In this document: positions 51,839 to 60,793 of the stretch, one piece after another
Numbering within the stretch: position 1 is the stretch's first letter
How the letters are laid out: each line of letters opens with the position of its first letter
Source: Holtiella tumoricola
GTDB lineage: Bacteria; Bacillota; Clostridia; Lachnospirales; Cellulosilyticaceae
NCBI RefSeq assembly: GCF_027857615.1
Contig: NZ_JAQIFT010000068.1
Coordinates: 124,001-188,000, forward strand
DNA length: 64,000 nucleotides
Direction: 5' to 3'
Notes under the pieces: generated by a model
What the model saw: only the letters and a program-made list of their open reading frames with translations
What the model was told of the DNA's origin: nothing
Database searches by the model: none
Translations under genes and position numbers: made by a program

Positions 51839-53011
51839 TTAGTCCATATATTGCAAAACTTCAAATTTCTTAAATCCTCCATTTACTACATTCTCACTCG
51901 GTTCACAATCAAATATAAGTTTATGATTATTCTTAAGATGAATTTTATTAGCCGTAATGCCCCCCTTGAAAATAGTCTGATTCGGATTACCATTCCACTG
52001 CAGTATCACATTTCCTTTAGGATTATAAATCTCTAAATTTTTGGTTACACCCGAAATATTTTGTATAGTTATTGTAATATTGTCTTGATCTGTAAAAATT
52101 TTATTTGGCAAGCTACTACTGCTATCATAAATTGTGTCTGTAGTTACTTTTACTATTTCAGCTGTATCACCCCCATACGTTGTTACCCATGAAGGTGCTT
52201 CTATTCCATCAACCTGATCTATCGCTTCCGTTACCCAACCTGGCATATTTTGTTGCTTTTTAATAGTGTTAGGATCACTCATTCCACTGCTTCCTACTAC
52301 TTTATAGTCATAAGCATCTAATGAAAACTTAATCGTTTTTATTTGACTATATCCTTGCATATGACAGTTATCAATTGTTATATCACCTTCAGAATAAACC
52401 TCTTCTACATTAAACTTACATCTAATTCCCTCAACTAAAATACCTCCTAATGAAGCTATTTTATTCATATCAATATCTTGACCCGTTGCAGTATCTTTAA
52501 TTATAAGCTTATCTTTTGCAAAGATATTACCTTTTGTAAAGCCTGTAAAGCTTCCAACTGTTTCCACATAATTTCCACTAATCCCACTGACACCACCAGA
52601 TCTAACCCCCTGAATAATTACTGATTGACTGTCTTCTATCATTTTATTTGAATCATCCAGTTTGACATATGCCGTTATCTTAAATTGATCATTCCCTATT
52701 CCTTGGAGTGTTAACTGATTTTCCCATTTCCTATCACTATTATCCTTTAGTTGAAATTTATCGCTTGTTATAAGTGTAAATGTATCATCAGGTAATAATT
52801 CTTTTGCATGTTTCGGTTCATTCTCAAAATAATATACCAGTATCTCTAGTGCAGATTTTGCCATGTTACTTGCTTGTTTCTTATCTACATATCTTATAGC
52901 ATCTTTGTGAGTAGCTGTTGTAATCGTCAATAATCCTGTTCCTAATAAGAGGACTACTGCAAATACAATAATTACAACAAATAAAATATTTCCTTGTTGA
53001 CTCCTTTTCAA
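51839..53011 (-). CDS. PilX/GspK-like minor pilin, cassette A
   Basis: The 390-residue protein has leader MKRSQQG, then NILFVVIIVFAVVLLLGTGLL without Glu at +5. The motif ASNMAKSALEILVYYF after the helix is typical of PilX/GspK. The large C-terminal region, rich in Asn, Thr and Lys, may include a beta-helix-like part. It has the features of a pilus tip subunit. It sits between the V-like and W-like pilins of cassette A. Confidence 0.78.
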   Translation of the reverse strand: MKRSQQGNILFVVIIVFAVVLLLGTGLLTITTATHKDAIRYVDKKQASNMAKSALEILVYYFENEPKHAKELLPDDTFTLITSDKFQLKDNSDRKWENQLTLQGIGNDQFKITAYVKLDDSNKMIEDSQSVIIQGVRSGGVSGISGNYVETVGSFTGFTKGNIFAKDKLIIKDTATGQDIDMNKIASLGGILVEGIRCKFNVEEVYSEGDITIDNCHMQGYSQIKTIKFSLDAYDYKVVGSSGMSDPNTIKKQQNMPGWVTEAIDQVDGIEAPSWVTTYGGDTAEIVKVTTDTIYDSSSSLPNKIFTDQDNITITIQNISGVTKNLEIYNPKGNVILQWNGNPNQTIFKGGITANKIHLKNNHKLIFDCEPSENVVNGGFKKFEVLQYMD

Positions 53012-53025
53012 GCTATCCCCTCTTT

Positions 53026-53358
53026 CTATGGTCTAGACTCTACTTTAGTTGTTTTAAAGTTTTGATATAAATCCGGTACCGTATCTGTCTCTACATTAAT
53101 TTTTTCATTATAACCTTCAACACTTATTACCTTACCATTGCTAAAAGCAATCAAAAAAGAGGGCACTGATGACGTTGCTGTGTTTCCTTCTAATAAGTCA
53201 TTTGATATGTTAGTACTATTTTGTACAATATCTAAACTTCTACGGTTCATCAATAAATTAATTTGTAATAAACTTCCAAAAGCTATCAGTACCAACATAA
53301 ATATCCCCATACTCACTAAAACTTCTACTAATGTGAAGCCTTTTTGGTCTTTATCCAT
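53026..53358 (-). CDS. PilV/GspI-like minor pilin, cassette A
   Basis: The 110-residue prepilin has leader MDKDQKG, then FTLVEVLVSMGIFMLVLIAFG with Glu at +5, and a short globular part. A GTG at 53367 could also start it, but AGGTGA before the ATG at 53358 is a better fit. It directly follows the pilO gene of cassette A, as its counterpart does in cassette B. Confidence 0.83.
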   Translation of the reverse strand: MDKDQKGFTLVEVLVSMGIFMLVLIAFGSLLQINLLMNRRSLDIVQNSTNISNDLLEGNTATSSVPSFLIAFSNGKVISVEGYNEKINVETDTVPDLYQNFKTTKVESRP

Positions 53359-53373
53359 TATTTTCACCTAACT

Positions 53374-54072
53374 TTAAAATTGATAATTTAACACCCCATC
53401 ATCTTCTTTATGAATACTATACAATACCATACTCAAGGTCACATCTCGTTCTTCATCTTTATCAAAATTCTGTAAATCCAATCCTTGTAATACTACATGC
53501 TTATCCATACTAGCCATATTGGTAGCAAACTGTATCAACTGACTTTTTGTCCCTTTAACATTAAGTTGAATAGGCATTTGTACGACTGCATCTTTCCCGT
53601 CTCCATTCATCCCTTGATCCTGTTCTATACTTGGGTCTTCTGTAGTTGTTGAATTTACCATGTTGTGATAAAAATCGCCTATAGGATAAGATTGATTACT
53701 ATTTTCTATACTATACGAGCTAACAGCACTGATGTTTTTCCCTCCTATCGCCAGAGATTGTACTTGCAAATTAGCTTGTTGGGCAACTTTTACCGCCCAT
53801 TTATGCAGATACTCTGTCTCTACAACTGTAAAAAATGGCTTCGTTGCAATCATTGTTTCTTCAAGTACCTTTTCTACTTCTTCATCAATGGTATTCAGCT
53901 TACTTAGACGTATTTGTACCTCATGCTGATTTTGTTCTGCTTGTTCTAACTGAACTTTCAAATCACTATTCTTCTCAAACATTGGAAGTAGAACAAACCT
54001 TAAGCAAACAACACATACTGTTACCAATGCTAATACAAACAAAAGATTTTTCTCTTTATTGGATAACTGCAT
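53374..54072 (-). CDS. pilO: PilO-like alignment protein, cassette A
   Basis: The 232-residue protein has one membrane helix (about residues 10-27), a coiled coil (35-70) and an alpha/beta domain with VQMPIQLNVKGTKSQLIQF, typical of PilO. AGGAGG lies 8 nt before the ATG at 54072; a GTG at 54081 is less likely. PilO pairs with PilN in the inner membrane to link PilM and the pilus. Confidence 0.85.
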   Translation of the reverse strand: MQLSNKEKNLLFVLALVTVCVVCLRFVLLPMFEKNSDLKVQLEQAEQNQHEVQIRLSKLNTIDEEVEKVLEETMIATKPFFTVVETEYLHKWAVKVAQQANLQVQSLAIGGKNISAVSSYSIENSNQSYPIGDFYHNMVNSTTTEDPSIEQDQGMNGDGKDAVVQMPIQLNVKGTKSQLIQFATNMASMDKHVVLQGLDLQNFDKDEERDVTLSMVLYSIHKEDDGVLNYQF

Positions 54073-54073
54073 C

Positions 54074-54640
54074 TTACTCACCTCCTGGATTTAAAGTGAT
54101 TTGGATAGAGGTTGTATACTTACTTTCATTTTTTTGATAACCACTATAATTAACGCTAAAAACAGATTTCAAACTTCTCAGGTTATGTACATACGTTGCT
54201 AACGTACTTTCTTGATCACTTGCACATTGTAACAGAATATTTCCTCCACTTATTGAAAAACTGGTAATGCTTGTCCCATTCGGTAATAGAGATGTCAGAT
54301 TTGTAATCAACTCTCGATCTGGTTTGATAATTGTTGCAAGTTTTTGATTAGCAGTTTCTATTGCATTAAAGTATTCAACTGCATTATTCAAAATGGCTTC
54401 TTTAGCAGCTACATCTGCACTTTGTCTTGCTACATCTTCCGAATGAATATAGGTATTAATATGATCTATATTGCTTTGTAAGTCTCCATTTACTACTTGC
54501 ATAATAGATGCAGTAACAATTGTCCCAATTACAATACTCGACACCGTTAAAATTTGCCCTATAGCCTTTTTTGAAATATTTTTAGCTCTTTTCTTTTCTT
54601 CCATATACCGTTCAAAAAAGTTAATATCTTTAATAAGCAT
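54074..54640 (-). CDS. pilN: PilN-like alignment protein, cassette A
   Basis: The 188-residue protein begins MLIKDINFFERYMEEKK, with a membrane helix at about 30-48, a coiled coil and a C-terminal domain with ITSFSISGGNILLQCAS like PilN. The NLLP-type N-terminal motif is not obvious (DINFFE in its place). It lies 10 nt after pilM. Confidence 0.83.
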   Translation of the reverse strand: MLIKDINFFERYMEEKKRAKNISKKAIGQILTVSSIVIGTIVTASIMQVVNGDLQSNIDHINTYIHSEDVARQSADVAAKEAILNNAVEYFNAIETANQKLATIIKPDRELITNLTSLLPNGTSITSFSISGGNILLQCASDQESTLATYVHNLRSLKSVFSVNYSGYQKNESKYTTSIQITLNPGGE

Positions 54641-54650
54641 GCTTTCCCCC

Positions 54651-55655
54651 CTAATCCAGTCTTATTAATGCCCCAACTGCATTGAGATACTGTGGTAATC
54701 TATCCATCTTACAAACTCGTGGATCCGCAATATCATCAATTTTTTCTACTGGTATATCCATATAAGACTGAATATATTCTGTAATACCTTTCATATTTGC
54801 CATGGCCCCACTTAAATAAATATTACTTACTTGACTTACTTGCCCTTTAGTCCCCATACTCATATGAAACTGCATAACTCTTTGAAGCTGGTCTACAATG
54901 TTGGATAAATATAAAGTAATTGTATTCTCTAATACTGGATCTTCACTTAATGTCTTTGGTGATAAATCTAGTAATGAAAAATCGTGATTGAGCGCCCTTA
55001 ATTTTCCTAATGATACAAGTGTCCGTTCATATTGTTCTGTATTAATCAACATACGCCTTGCAAAAACTCTTGTACGATCTCTGAACAAATAGGTGTTCAT
55101 ATAACTATTACCTATGTCTGCAACAATAATATTTTTATAATCAATTTCATTACATGTTAAAACAAATTTATAGACTGCATTCTGATGAATATCTAATGCT
55201 TTGGGCCTTAGTTTTAATGCTTTAGCAATATGAAAATATTGTTTAATGGTTTCTTTAGAAAGCGCTACTGTTTCTATACTAAAGGTTCCTTCTTCTGTGC
55301 GCTCGACGTCTGTATAATCTACAATATGTGGTTCTGAAAAATTCATTAGCGATTCCATTTCATTTTGCAAAATAGGGATAGTCTCTGTTTTCTTCACATT
55401 AGGTATAATAAATTTACGACTCATCATATTCCCTGGATTAACTGTAAACACAACATTCTTACTACTTAATTTATTCTTTTGCAACGTATTACGTAATTTC
55501 GTAATTATTTCATTTACATTTACAATTTCACCATCTACTACAGCTCCTTCAGGTGTTAAAGTCGTAACTGTTCGCCCAATTTTAAAACGCTTTGCATGGT
55601 ACTCACCTTCTACAATATGAATATTTCGGCTTCCTATATCTATTGCTAATAACAT
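54651..55655 (-). CDS. pilM: PilM actin-like protein, cassette A
   Basis: The 334-residue cytoplasmic protein has the actin-type fold: phosphate-1 LLAIDIGSRNIHIVEG (residues 2-17), phosphate-2 NIIVADIGNSYMNTYLF and adenosine-type NIYLSGAMANMKGI. It anchors the PilN-PilO complex to the motor. AGGGGGAAG is before the ATG. This is the well-conserved PilM of the two in the window. Confidence 0.92.
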   Translation of the reverse strand: MLLAIDIGSRNIHIVEGEYHAKRFKIGRTVTTLTPEGAVVDGEIVNVNEIITKLRNTLQKNKLSSKNVVFTVNPGNMMSRKFIIPNVKKTETIPILQNEMESLMNFSEPHIVDYTDVERTEEGTFSIETVALSKETIKQYFHIAKALKLRPKALDIHQNAVYKFVLTCNEIDYKNIIVADIGNSYMNTYLFRDRTRVFARRMLINTEQYERTLVSLGKLRALNHDFSLLDLSPKTLSEDPVLENTITLYLSNIVDQLQRVMQFHMSMGTKGQVSQVSNIYLSGAMANMKGITEYIQSYMDIPVEKIDDIADPRVCKMDRLPQYLNAVGALIRLD

Positions 55656-55681
55656 GCCTTCCCCCTCTTTCTACCTTTCTC

Positions 55682-56875
55682 TTAACCAATATTCCCCATC
55701 ATTTCATACATCGGTGGTAAAATAGCACCTACAATGAATGCAACCATTATTCCTAAAATAATAATCATAGCTGGTTCTAATAATGACACCATTTTCTGTA
55801 CTGCAGCATCTGCTTCTTCATGATAAAAAGCTGCTGTTTTATCAAGTATTTCTTCTAAACGTCCCGATTCTTCTCCTATCAGAATCATATTTGAGAGCAT
55901 TGGTGGAAAAATACCAATTTGCCTCATAGCTTCTGACAAAGCAATTCCTTTACTTACATCTTCCTTTGCTTTGATAAATCCTTCATCTATATATGTATTA
56001 TGAATAACGCTCTGAGTAATCTCTAAAACATTTATTAAAGACATCCCTGATGCATAAAGGGTTGCTGTTGTCTCGGCAAACCTAGCACTTAATATAATTT
56101 TGTTTAGCTTACCCACAACAGGCATCGTGATTTTAACCTTATCAAATCCCTTTTTAAATGCTACTGTTTTAAACAGTAAATATAAGCTAAAACCAATCAG
56201 TATTCCAATAAAAATGGTTGCTAACCAATACTGTTGCAATCCCTCACTCATATCAAGCAAAAGTTGCGTTACTGCTGGTAGTTCACCATAATCTGCAAAC
56301 ATCTCTGCAAATGTGGGTACTACAAATAATAATAAAAGTAATACTACCCCAAAAGAAACGATCCCTAAAATAATAGGATAGATCATAGCATTCTTTACCT
56401 TATTTTGAAGTTTATTTTCACTTTCATAGTGCGTTGCCATTCTTAAAAGTGTCTGATCCAACGTACCACTCTCTTCTCCACACTCAACCATACTAATAAA
56501 TAGATTAGGAAAACATTTTCCTTGTGCTTTTAAGCTTCTTGACAATGCATTGCCTTTTTGAACATCTTCATATACATTTAATAAGGTATCTTTTAATTTT
56601 TTATCTTCTGCTTGCTGATATAAAATATCAATACATTTTATGAGAGAAACACCTGATGTTAACATCGTTGCAAACTGTCTACACAAAACCACTAACTGTT
56701 TCATTGGTATCTTTGAGCCTTTGACAGCCTTTTTTTCACTAAACTCCTTAAAATCTATACAATAAAGCTGTTTTTGTTTAAGTATGCTAAAAAAATCCTC
56801 TTTATGCTCCGCTTCCATTTTACCCTTTTGAACATTTCCCTCAATATCTTTCGCAATGTATGTAAAAGTTGCCAA
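55682..56875 (-). CDS. pilC: Type IV pilus platform protein PilC
   Basis: The 397-residue inner-membrane platform has two GspF domains. The second half repeats the first (LCRQFATMLTSGVSLIKCIDIL and ARFAETTATLYASGMSLINVLEI), with membrane helices around 170-200, 215-240 and 370-395. The frame begins at 56899, but GGGGGAG lies 5 nt before TTG (56875), which gives MATFTYIAKD, the normal PilC N-terminus. It is the first gene of the pil operon. Confidence 0.94.
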   Translation of the reverse strand: MATFTYIAKDIEGNVQKGKMEAEHKEDFFSILKQKQLYCIDFKEFSEKKAVKGSKIPMKQLVVLCRQFATMLTSGVSLIKCIDILYQQAEDKKLKDTLLNVYEDVQKGNALSRSLKAQGKCFPNLFISMVECGEESGTLDQTLLRMATHYESENKLQNKVKNAMIYPIILGIVSFGVVLLLLLFVVPTFAEMFADYGELPAVTQLLLDMSEGLQQYWLATIFIGILIGFSLYLLFKTVAFKKGFDKVKITMPVVGKLNKIILSARFAETTATLYASGMSLINVLEITQSVIHNTYIDEGFIKAKEDVSKGIALSEAMRQIGIFPPMLSNMILIGEESGRLEEILDKTAAFYHEEADAAVQKMVSLLEPAMIIILGIMVAFIVGAILPPMYEMMGNIG

Positions 56876-56940
56876 GAATACTCCCCCATTCTCTTTCATA
56901 ACCTTTATACTTATATATAAAATTTTACTAAATTAAAATT

Positions 56941-56988
56941 ATTATATACATATATATTTTTGGCATTTCATGTTTTTTTCTGGCATTT
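56941..56988 (-). promoter_or_regulatory. pil operon promoter region with two direct repeats
   Basis: On the minus strand a TATAAT (56946-56941) has no good -35. In its place lie two exact copies of AAATGCCA (56968-56961 and 56988-56981), 20 bp apart, so on the same face of the helix. This is the usual look of an activator-dependent promoter. Confidence 0.5.
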
Positions 56989-57014
56989 TGCACTTACTTT
57001 GGTGTTGTAAATAA

Positions 57015-57053
57015 TATAAAAAGGACACTTTATAATCTAAAAGTGTCCTTTTC
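57015..57053 (-). terminator. Terminator of the chemoreceptor gene
   Basis: AAAAGGACACTTT/AAAGTGTCCTTTT forms a strong stem with a U run on the minus strand, 5 nt past the stop codon. Confidence 0.9.
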
Positions 57054-57057
57054 TAAT

Positions 57058-59067
57058 TTAGCCAATTTTAAATGTCGCAATCGTTTTTTGTAGGTTATGG
57101 ACATTTCCTGTAAGTGCATCCGCACATTTATTCATTTTATCAGAATCCTCATTTTGTCTTGCGCTAGCCTCAAGTAACTCTTCTGTGATGGCTACCACTT
57201 CTTGCACTACCGTTTGAATACGTGTAACAGAAGCAACTACTTCATCTTTATCTTGGTCCATTTTGCCAATAGAACCATGCATGGATTCCATTTGACTATA
57301 AATCTCATTCATGGCTTTTATAATCTCTGTAAAAGCTAATGTAGTCTTTTGAACGATGGTCCTTTGATAATCAAATACTAATGATGCCTTTCTTGCACCC
57401 TCTACTGTCTGTTCTACTTGATTTTCAACATTGCTAATAATGGTTCGAATCTTCTTCGTTGCTTCTTTTGACTGAATAGCCAACTTTCTTACCTCATCTG
57501 CTACAACACTAAAGCCTTTGCCATAATTTCCTGCACGTGCGGCTTCAATTGCCGCATTTAAAGAAAGTAAGTTTGTTTGCTCACTTATTCCTTCAATTAG
57601 ATGAATCACTTCTATAATCTGTTTTGCATCATCATCTAATTGTTCTATATCTTCTTCAATCCCTGTCGTAATCTTTCTTGATCTCTCTGTTTGTTCATTA
57701 AGTTCTTTAAGTGTTTCAGTTGTAAGATGACTAATATGAGCTGTTTGTTTTGTCACTTGCGTAATACTATCAATTTTAAGGACAACACCCTCAATAGATC
57801 CTGTCAAATTTTGCATGCGTTCCATGGAATATTGTACTTCATCGGCCTGACTATTTGCCCCTGCTGCAATGTCATGAACTGCGTGGGAAACTTTACTTGC
57901 ACTTTCCTTTGTACTGCTCGCCATAGCCTTAACATCTAAGGCATTTGTATTCACTAGACCAACTACTTGCATTGTCTCTTTAATTAATCCACTAATATGT
58001 TGGATCATATTCTTAAAGGAACTTCCAAGATTTCTAATATCTTTATCACCTTCTAGTCTAACTTCAAAATTGAGTTCTCCCTTTTCTGCATGTCTCATAT
58101 GTCGAACCATGTTATAAATAGGTTTAGCAATGCCACCTGATATAATTACAGCAATGATAATTGCTAAACAAACACTAATGATACATACTGCAACTATACT
58201 AAATTGAATAGTATGTGTACCCTTTAAAATACTCTCTACAGAGCTGGTTAAAATTACTTTCCACTTTCCACTATTACATGCTGTATACACTGTAAAGTTT
58301 TCGTTACCAAAGTTAGATGTATTCGGTGTATTAAATAAGTATCCTTCTGTTGTATCAAAAAGTGTTGGATACGCTTCCTCAGCCTTAATTCCTATGTTTG
58401 CTCCATTCTTGTCCACTAATACCGTATGGGCATTGTCAATAATAAAAATTTGTGTATCATCTCCCTCTTCTTGAATAACGCCTAAATGTTTTTGGAATTC
58501 AGCTGTATTAATTTTAAAAATTGCAATACCTAAACTTTTTCCTGTTGAAGGGTCAATAATATGCCTAAACGCAAATAAATCATTTTCACTTTTATATCCT
58601 TTTACCCACAATGTATTATTCTCTTCAAGTACTTCACCTAAAATACCTTCTTCTCTCAATGACTCCCAACTAAAGTCATTTAAGTTTTTAAAACTCCCAT
58701 TTACAATATTTCCTCCCGATGTTGCAAAAATATTGTCTTTGATATAAGGATTACTTTGACATATTTTGACTAATGCATTTTTAATAGTTTGTGTAGTTGT
58801 GTATTCATTTTGGAAACCAGGCACTCTCCCTGCCTGCAGTACTGTTTGATCACTCATTAACGATACTAGATCCTTCTCCACTTCACCAACCATCATATCA
58901 ATATTTTTCCCCATTAAAGTAACTGTCTTATTTGAATAAAACCCTACTTCATTTTGGATAGTCTCTATGGACTTCGAAAGTGCAATACTTCCAATGACCA
59001 GAATAGGTAACATACTTATAAGCAAAAATACGCTAATAAGTTTAGCCCTCATACCTATTTTCTTCAT
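57058..59067 (-). CDS. Methyl-accepting chemotaxis protein with Cache sensor
   Basis: The 669-residue transmembrane receptor has membrane helix 1 at residues 9-29, an extracellular double-Cache-like sensor (about 35-285), membrane helix 2 at 287-311, then HAMP (about 312-365). The long cytoplasmic coiled coil has its conserved tip at 492-512 (IEGISEQTNLLSLNAAIEAARA). It should signal through CheA and CheW, which are not encoded here. It lies next to the pil operon but has its own terminator; a role in pilus-driven movement is possible but not shown. Confidence 0.93.
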   Translation of the reverse strand: MKKIGMRAKLISVFLLISMLPILVIGSIALSKSIETIQNEVGFYSNKTVTLMGKNIDMMVGEVEKDLVSLMSDQTVLQAGRVPGFQNEYTTTQTIKNALVKICQSNPYIKDNIFATSGGNIVNGSFKNLNDFSWESLREEGILGEVLEENNTLWVKGYKSENDLFAFRHIIDPSTGKSLGIAIFKINTAEFQKHLGVIQEEGDDTQIFIIDNAHTVLVDKNGANIGIKAEEAYPTLFDTTEGYLFNTPNTSNFGNENFTVYTACNSGKWKVILTSSVESILKGTHTIQFSIVAVCIISVCLAIIIAVIISGGIAKPIYNMVRHMRHAEKGELNFEVRLEGDKDIRNLGSSFKNMIQHISGLIKETMQVVGLVNTNALDVKAMASSTKESASKVSHAVHDIAAGANSQADEVQYSMERMQNLTGSIEGVVLKIDSITQVTKQTAHISHLTTETLKELNEQTERSRKITTGIEEDIEQLDDDAKQIIEVIHLIEGISEQTNLLSLNAAIEAARAGNYGKGFSVVADEVRKLAIQSKEATKKIRTIISNVENQVEQTVEGARKASLVFDYQRTIVQKTTLAFTEIIKAMNEIYSQMESMHGSIGKMDQDKDEVVASVTRIQTVVQEVVAITEELLEASARQNEDSDKMNKCADALTGNVHNLQKTIATFKIG

Positions 59068-59422
59068 AATTCTTCCCCCTTGAATTAAGCGAAATTATCA
59101 CGATATGTAAACTATATTATGATTTTATATTATACTACAATTCACATATAATTTTCTTGTTGTTTTATGCACTTTCTTGGTCATTTCAACAAAAAAAAGA
59201 GATCTACACCAGACCTCTTTGTATAATTTTTACTATTTTTACATTACTTTAAATAATAACTACTTATTACCCATATAAATCTATCTTGTACTTTCTTGTA
59301 AACTATTGCATCAATTAATTATTTAGTTATCATTTTTTTAGTATATGTGATGTTTTATACATGAATGTATACCCTAAAATAACTTATATATGGTTATTTT
59401 CTCAACACTCTAAAGGATATCT
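59068..59422. other. Gap between the chemoreceptor and collagen-like genes
   Basis: No gene is visible. It holds a hairpin without U run (59376-59400), an A+T-rich middle and a good minus-strand terminator (59190-59220). The last about 90 bp should contain the chemoreceptor promoter, but no clear -35/-10 pair stands out. Confidence 0.6.
59190..59220 (-). terminator. Terminator of the collagen-like gene
   Basis: AAAGAGGTCT/AGATCTCTTT (one G-U pair), 5-nt loop, then eight U on the minus strand. It would give the collagen-like mRNA a 3' tail of about 200 nt. Confidence 0.8.
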
Positions 59423-60484
59423 TTAAGAAACTTCCACTACAGTAAGACTGGCATTAATAACATTACAGTCATGTGAATTTGCTCTCGCTAGAAGTTGTAA
59501 GTTAGAAGTAGTTGTAATCGTTGCAATAGCCGTACCAGATACAGAAACTTCGTGTTGCCCTGTGTTAGAAACATCAGAAGCATATAAGACTTGTGTACCA
59601 ATATACAAACCAGCTGATATCTCACCTATTACGGTCGCTGTAGACGTCGTATTAAATGTAACCTTAAGACAGAAATTAATAAGATAACTATGTCCACCAG
59701 CTAATGAGAGTGTTGTAAAAGGTGTTGATGGAGTATTACTTACTGTATTTGGACCACCTGTAATATCTGTTCCTTCTGCTGAATAAAGATTTGTAAATTC
59801 AACTGGGAATTGTTTAGGTGGTGCTTCAACACTAATTTCTTGATTGGTTGTATCTGGCGCTCCAACTGAACGAAATTGTTTTGTAGGAATAAGTGGTTCA
59901 GCCCCTGTAGCACCGGTCGCTCCCGTGGCTCCGGTTGCTCCCGTGGTTCCATCCTTTCCGGCCGCTCCCGTGGCTCCGGTTGCTCCTGTGGCTCCATCCT
60001 TTCCGGCTGCTCCCGTGGCTCCGGTTGCTCCATCTTTTCCGGCTACTCCCGTTGCACCTGTGGCTCCTGTGGCACCGTCTTTTCCATTCGCTCCTGCTGG
60101 TCCGGTTGGGCCCGTGGCTCCATTAGCTCCATCTTTTCCGGCTGCTCCTATTGCTCCTGTCGCTCCATCTTTTCCGGCTGCTCCTGTTGCTCCCGTGGCT
60201 CCATCTTTTCCGGCTGCTCCTGTTGCTCCCGTGGCTCCATCTTTTCCGGCTGCTCCTGTGGCTCCTGTGGCTCCATCTTTTCCGGCTGCTCCTGTTGCAC
60301 CTGTCGCTCCTGTGGCACCGTCTTTTCCATTTGCTCCTGCTGGGCCTGTTGGGCCCGTGGCTCCCGTGGCTCCTGTTATGCCCCCCGGACACCTACAAGG
60401 TGATTCCCAGTAAGAATAACAGTCACAGCAACAATAAGTATTACAACATGTATCAGAAGATCTATTATACCTATTTCTTATCAT
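59423..60484 (-). CDS. Collagen-like exosporium-type surface protein
   Basis: The 353-residue protein has three parts. The head (residues 1-34) has nine Cys, including TCCNTYCCCDC and SPCRC. The middle (35-196) has 54 unbroken Gly-X-Y triplets, mostly GAT, GAA and GKD, built from a 12-residue unit GKDGATGATGAA. The C-terminal domain (197-353) is beta-rich and looks like the trimerising head of BclA-type proteins. Such proteins form hair-like layers on clostridial and Bacillus spores. There is no signal peptide, which fits mother-cell assembly. The repeat DNA is far more G+C-rich than its surroundings. Confidence 0.88.
   Translation of the reverse strand: MIRNRYNRSSDTCCNTYCCCDCYSYWESPCRCPGGITGATGATGPTGPAGANGKDGATGATGATGAAGKDGATGATGAAGKDGATGATGAAGKDGATGATGAAGKDGATGAIGAAGKDGANGATGPTGPAGANGKDGATGATGATGVAGKDGATGATGAAGKDGATGATGATGAAGKDGTTGATGATGATGATGAEPLIPTKQFRSVGAPDTTNQEISVEAPPKQFPVEFTNLYSAEGTDITGGPNTVSNTPSTPFTTLSLAGGHSYLINFCLKVTFNTTSTATVIGEISAGLYIGTQVLYASDVSNTGQHEVSVSGTAIATITTTSNLQLLARANSHDCNVINASLTVVEVS
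59897..60385 (-). repeat. Tandem DNA repeats coding Gly-X-Y triplets
   Basis: A 36-bp unit (codons for GKDGATGATGAA) and shorter 9-bp units recur in tandem, with most differences at third codon positions. The tract is prone to length change by recombination or slippage. Confidence 0.9.
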
Positions 60485-60511
60485 TATTTACTCCCCCTTT
60501 TTTTATACTGA

Positions 60512-60537
60512 TATATTATATGAAAAAAGTCGAAAAA
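60512..60537 (-). promoter_or_regulatory. Possible late mother-cell promoter of the collagen-like gene
   Basis: On the minus strand CATATAATA (60522-60514) matches the sigma-K -10 form CATAnnnTA, with AC 15 bp before it. It is about 35 bp upstream of the start codon. The 60485-60793 gap holds otherwise only the terminator at 60649-60697. Confidence 0.4.
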
Positions 60538-60648
60538 GTGATTGCTTATACAAAATTATCTTAAAAAGTATACTTTATACTTTTCGTACATAAACTTATT
60601 TTTTAGTCATAACTCTATCAGTAATTAAACAAGGGAACTATTTTGTTA

Positions 60649-60697
60649 TAAAAAATTAGCCACGTCATAAGCATTTTGCTTAAAATGACGTGGCTAA
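60649..60697 (-). terminator. Terminator of the NifU-like/GGGtGRT operon
   Basis: TTAGCCACGTCAT/ATGACGTGGCTAA is a perfect 13-bp stem, with further pairing inside the loop and six U after it on the minus strand. Confidence 0.93.
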
Positions 60698-60793
60698 CTC
60701 ATTTTTGTAATAATTTATGAATTGATTACCTATTTTACATTTAGATTATCAGATAATATAATCTGTAATCATTTAAAATATTAGGTTCAGTTC

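Noticed and set aside
56961..56990. Sigma-54 promoter (TGGCA...TGC)
   Set aside because: GG and GC are 6 bp apart where sigma-54 promoters need about 10, and the orientation is away from the pil genes.
59897..60385. CRISPR-like array
   Set aside because: The repeats are tandem and coding, without spacers, and they keep the reading frame of the Gly-X-Y protein.
59844..60413. Long plus-strand open frames over the collagen-like gene (proline/valine-rich)
   Set aside because: They are the complement of the Gly-X-Y codons. The repeated G+C-rich units have no stops in several frames. There is no ribosome site, and the minus-strand gene has clear domains.
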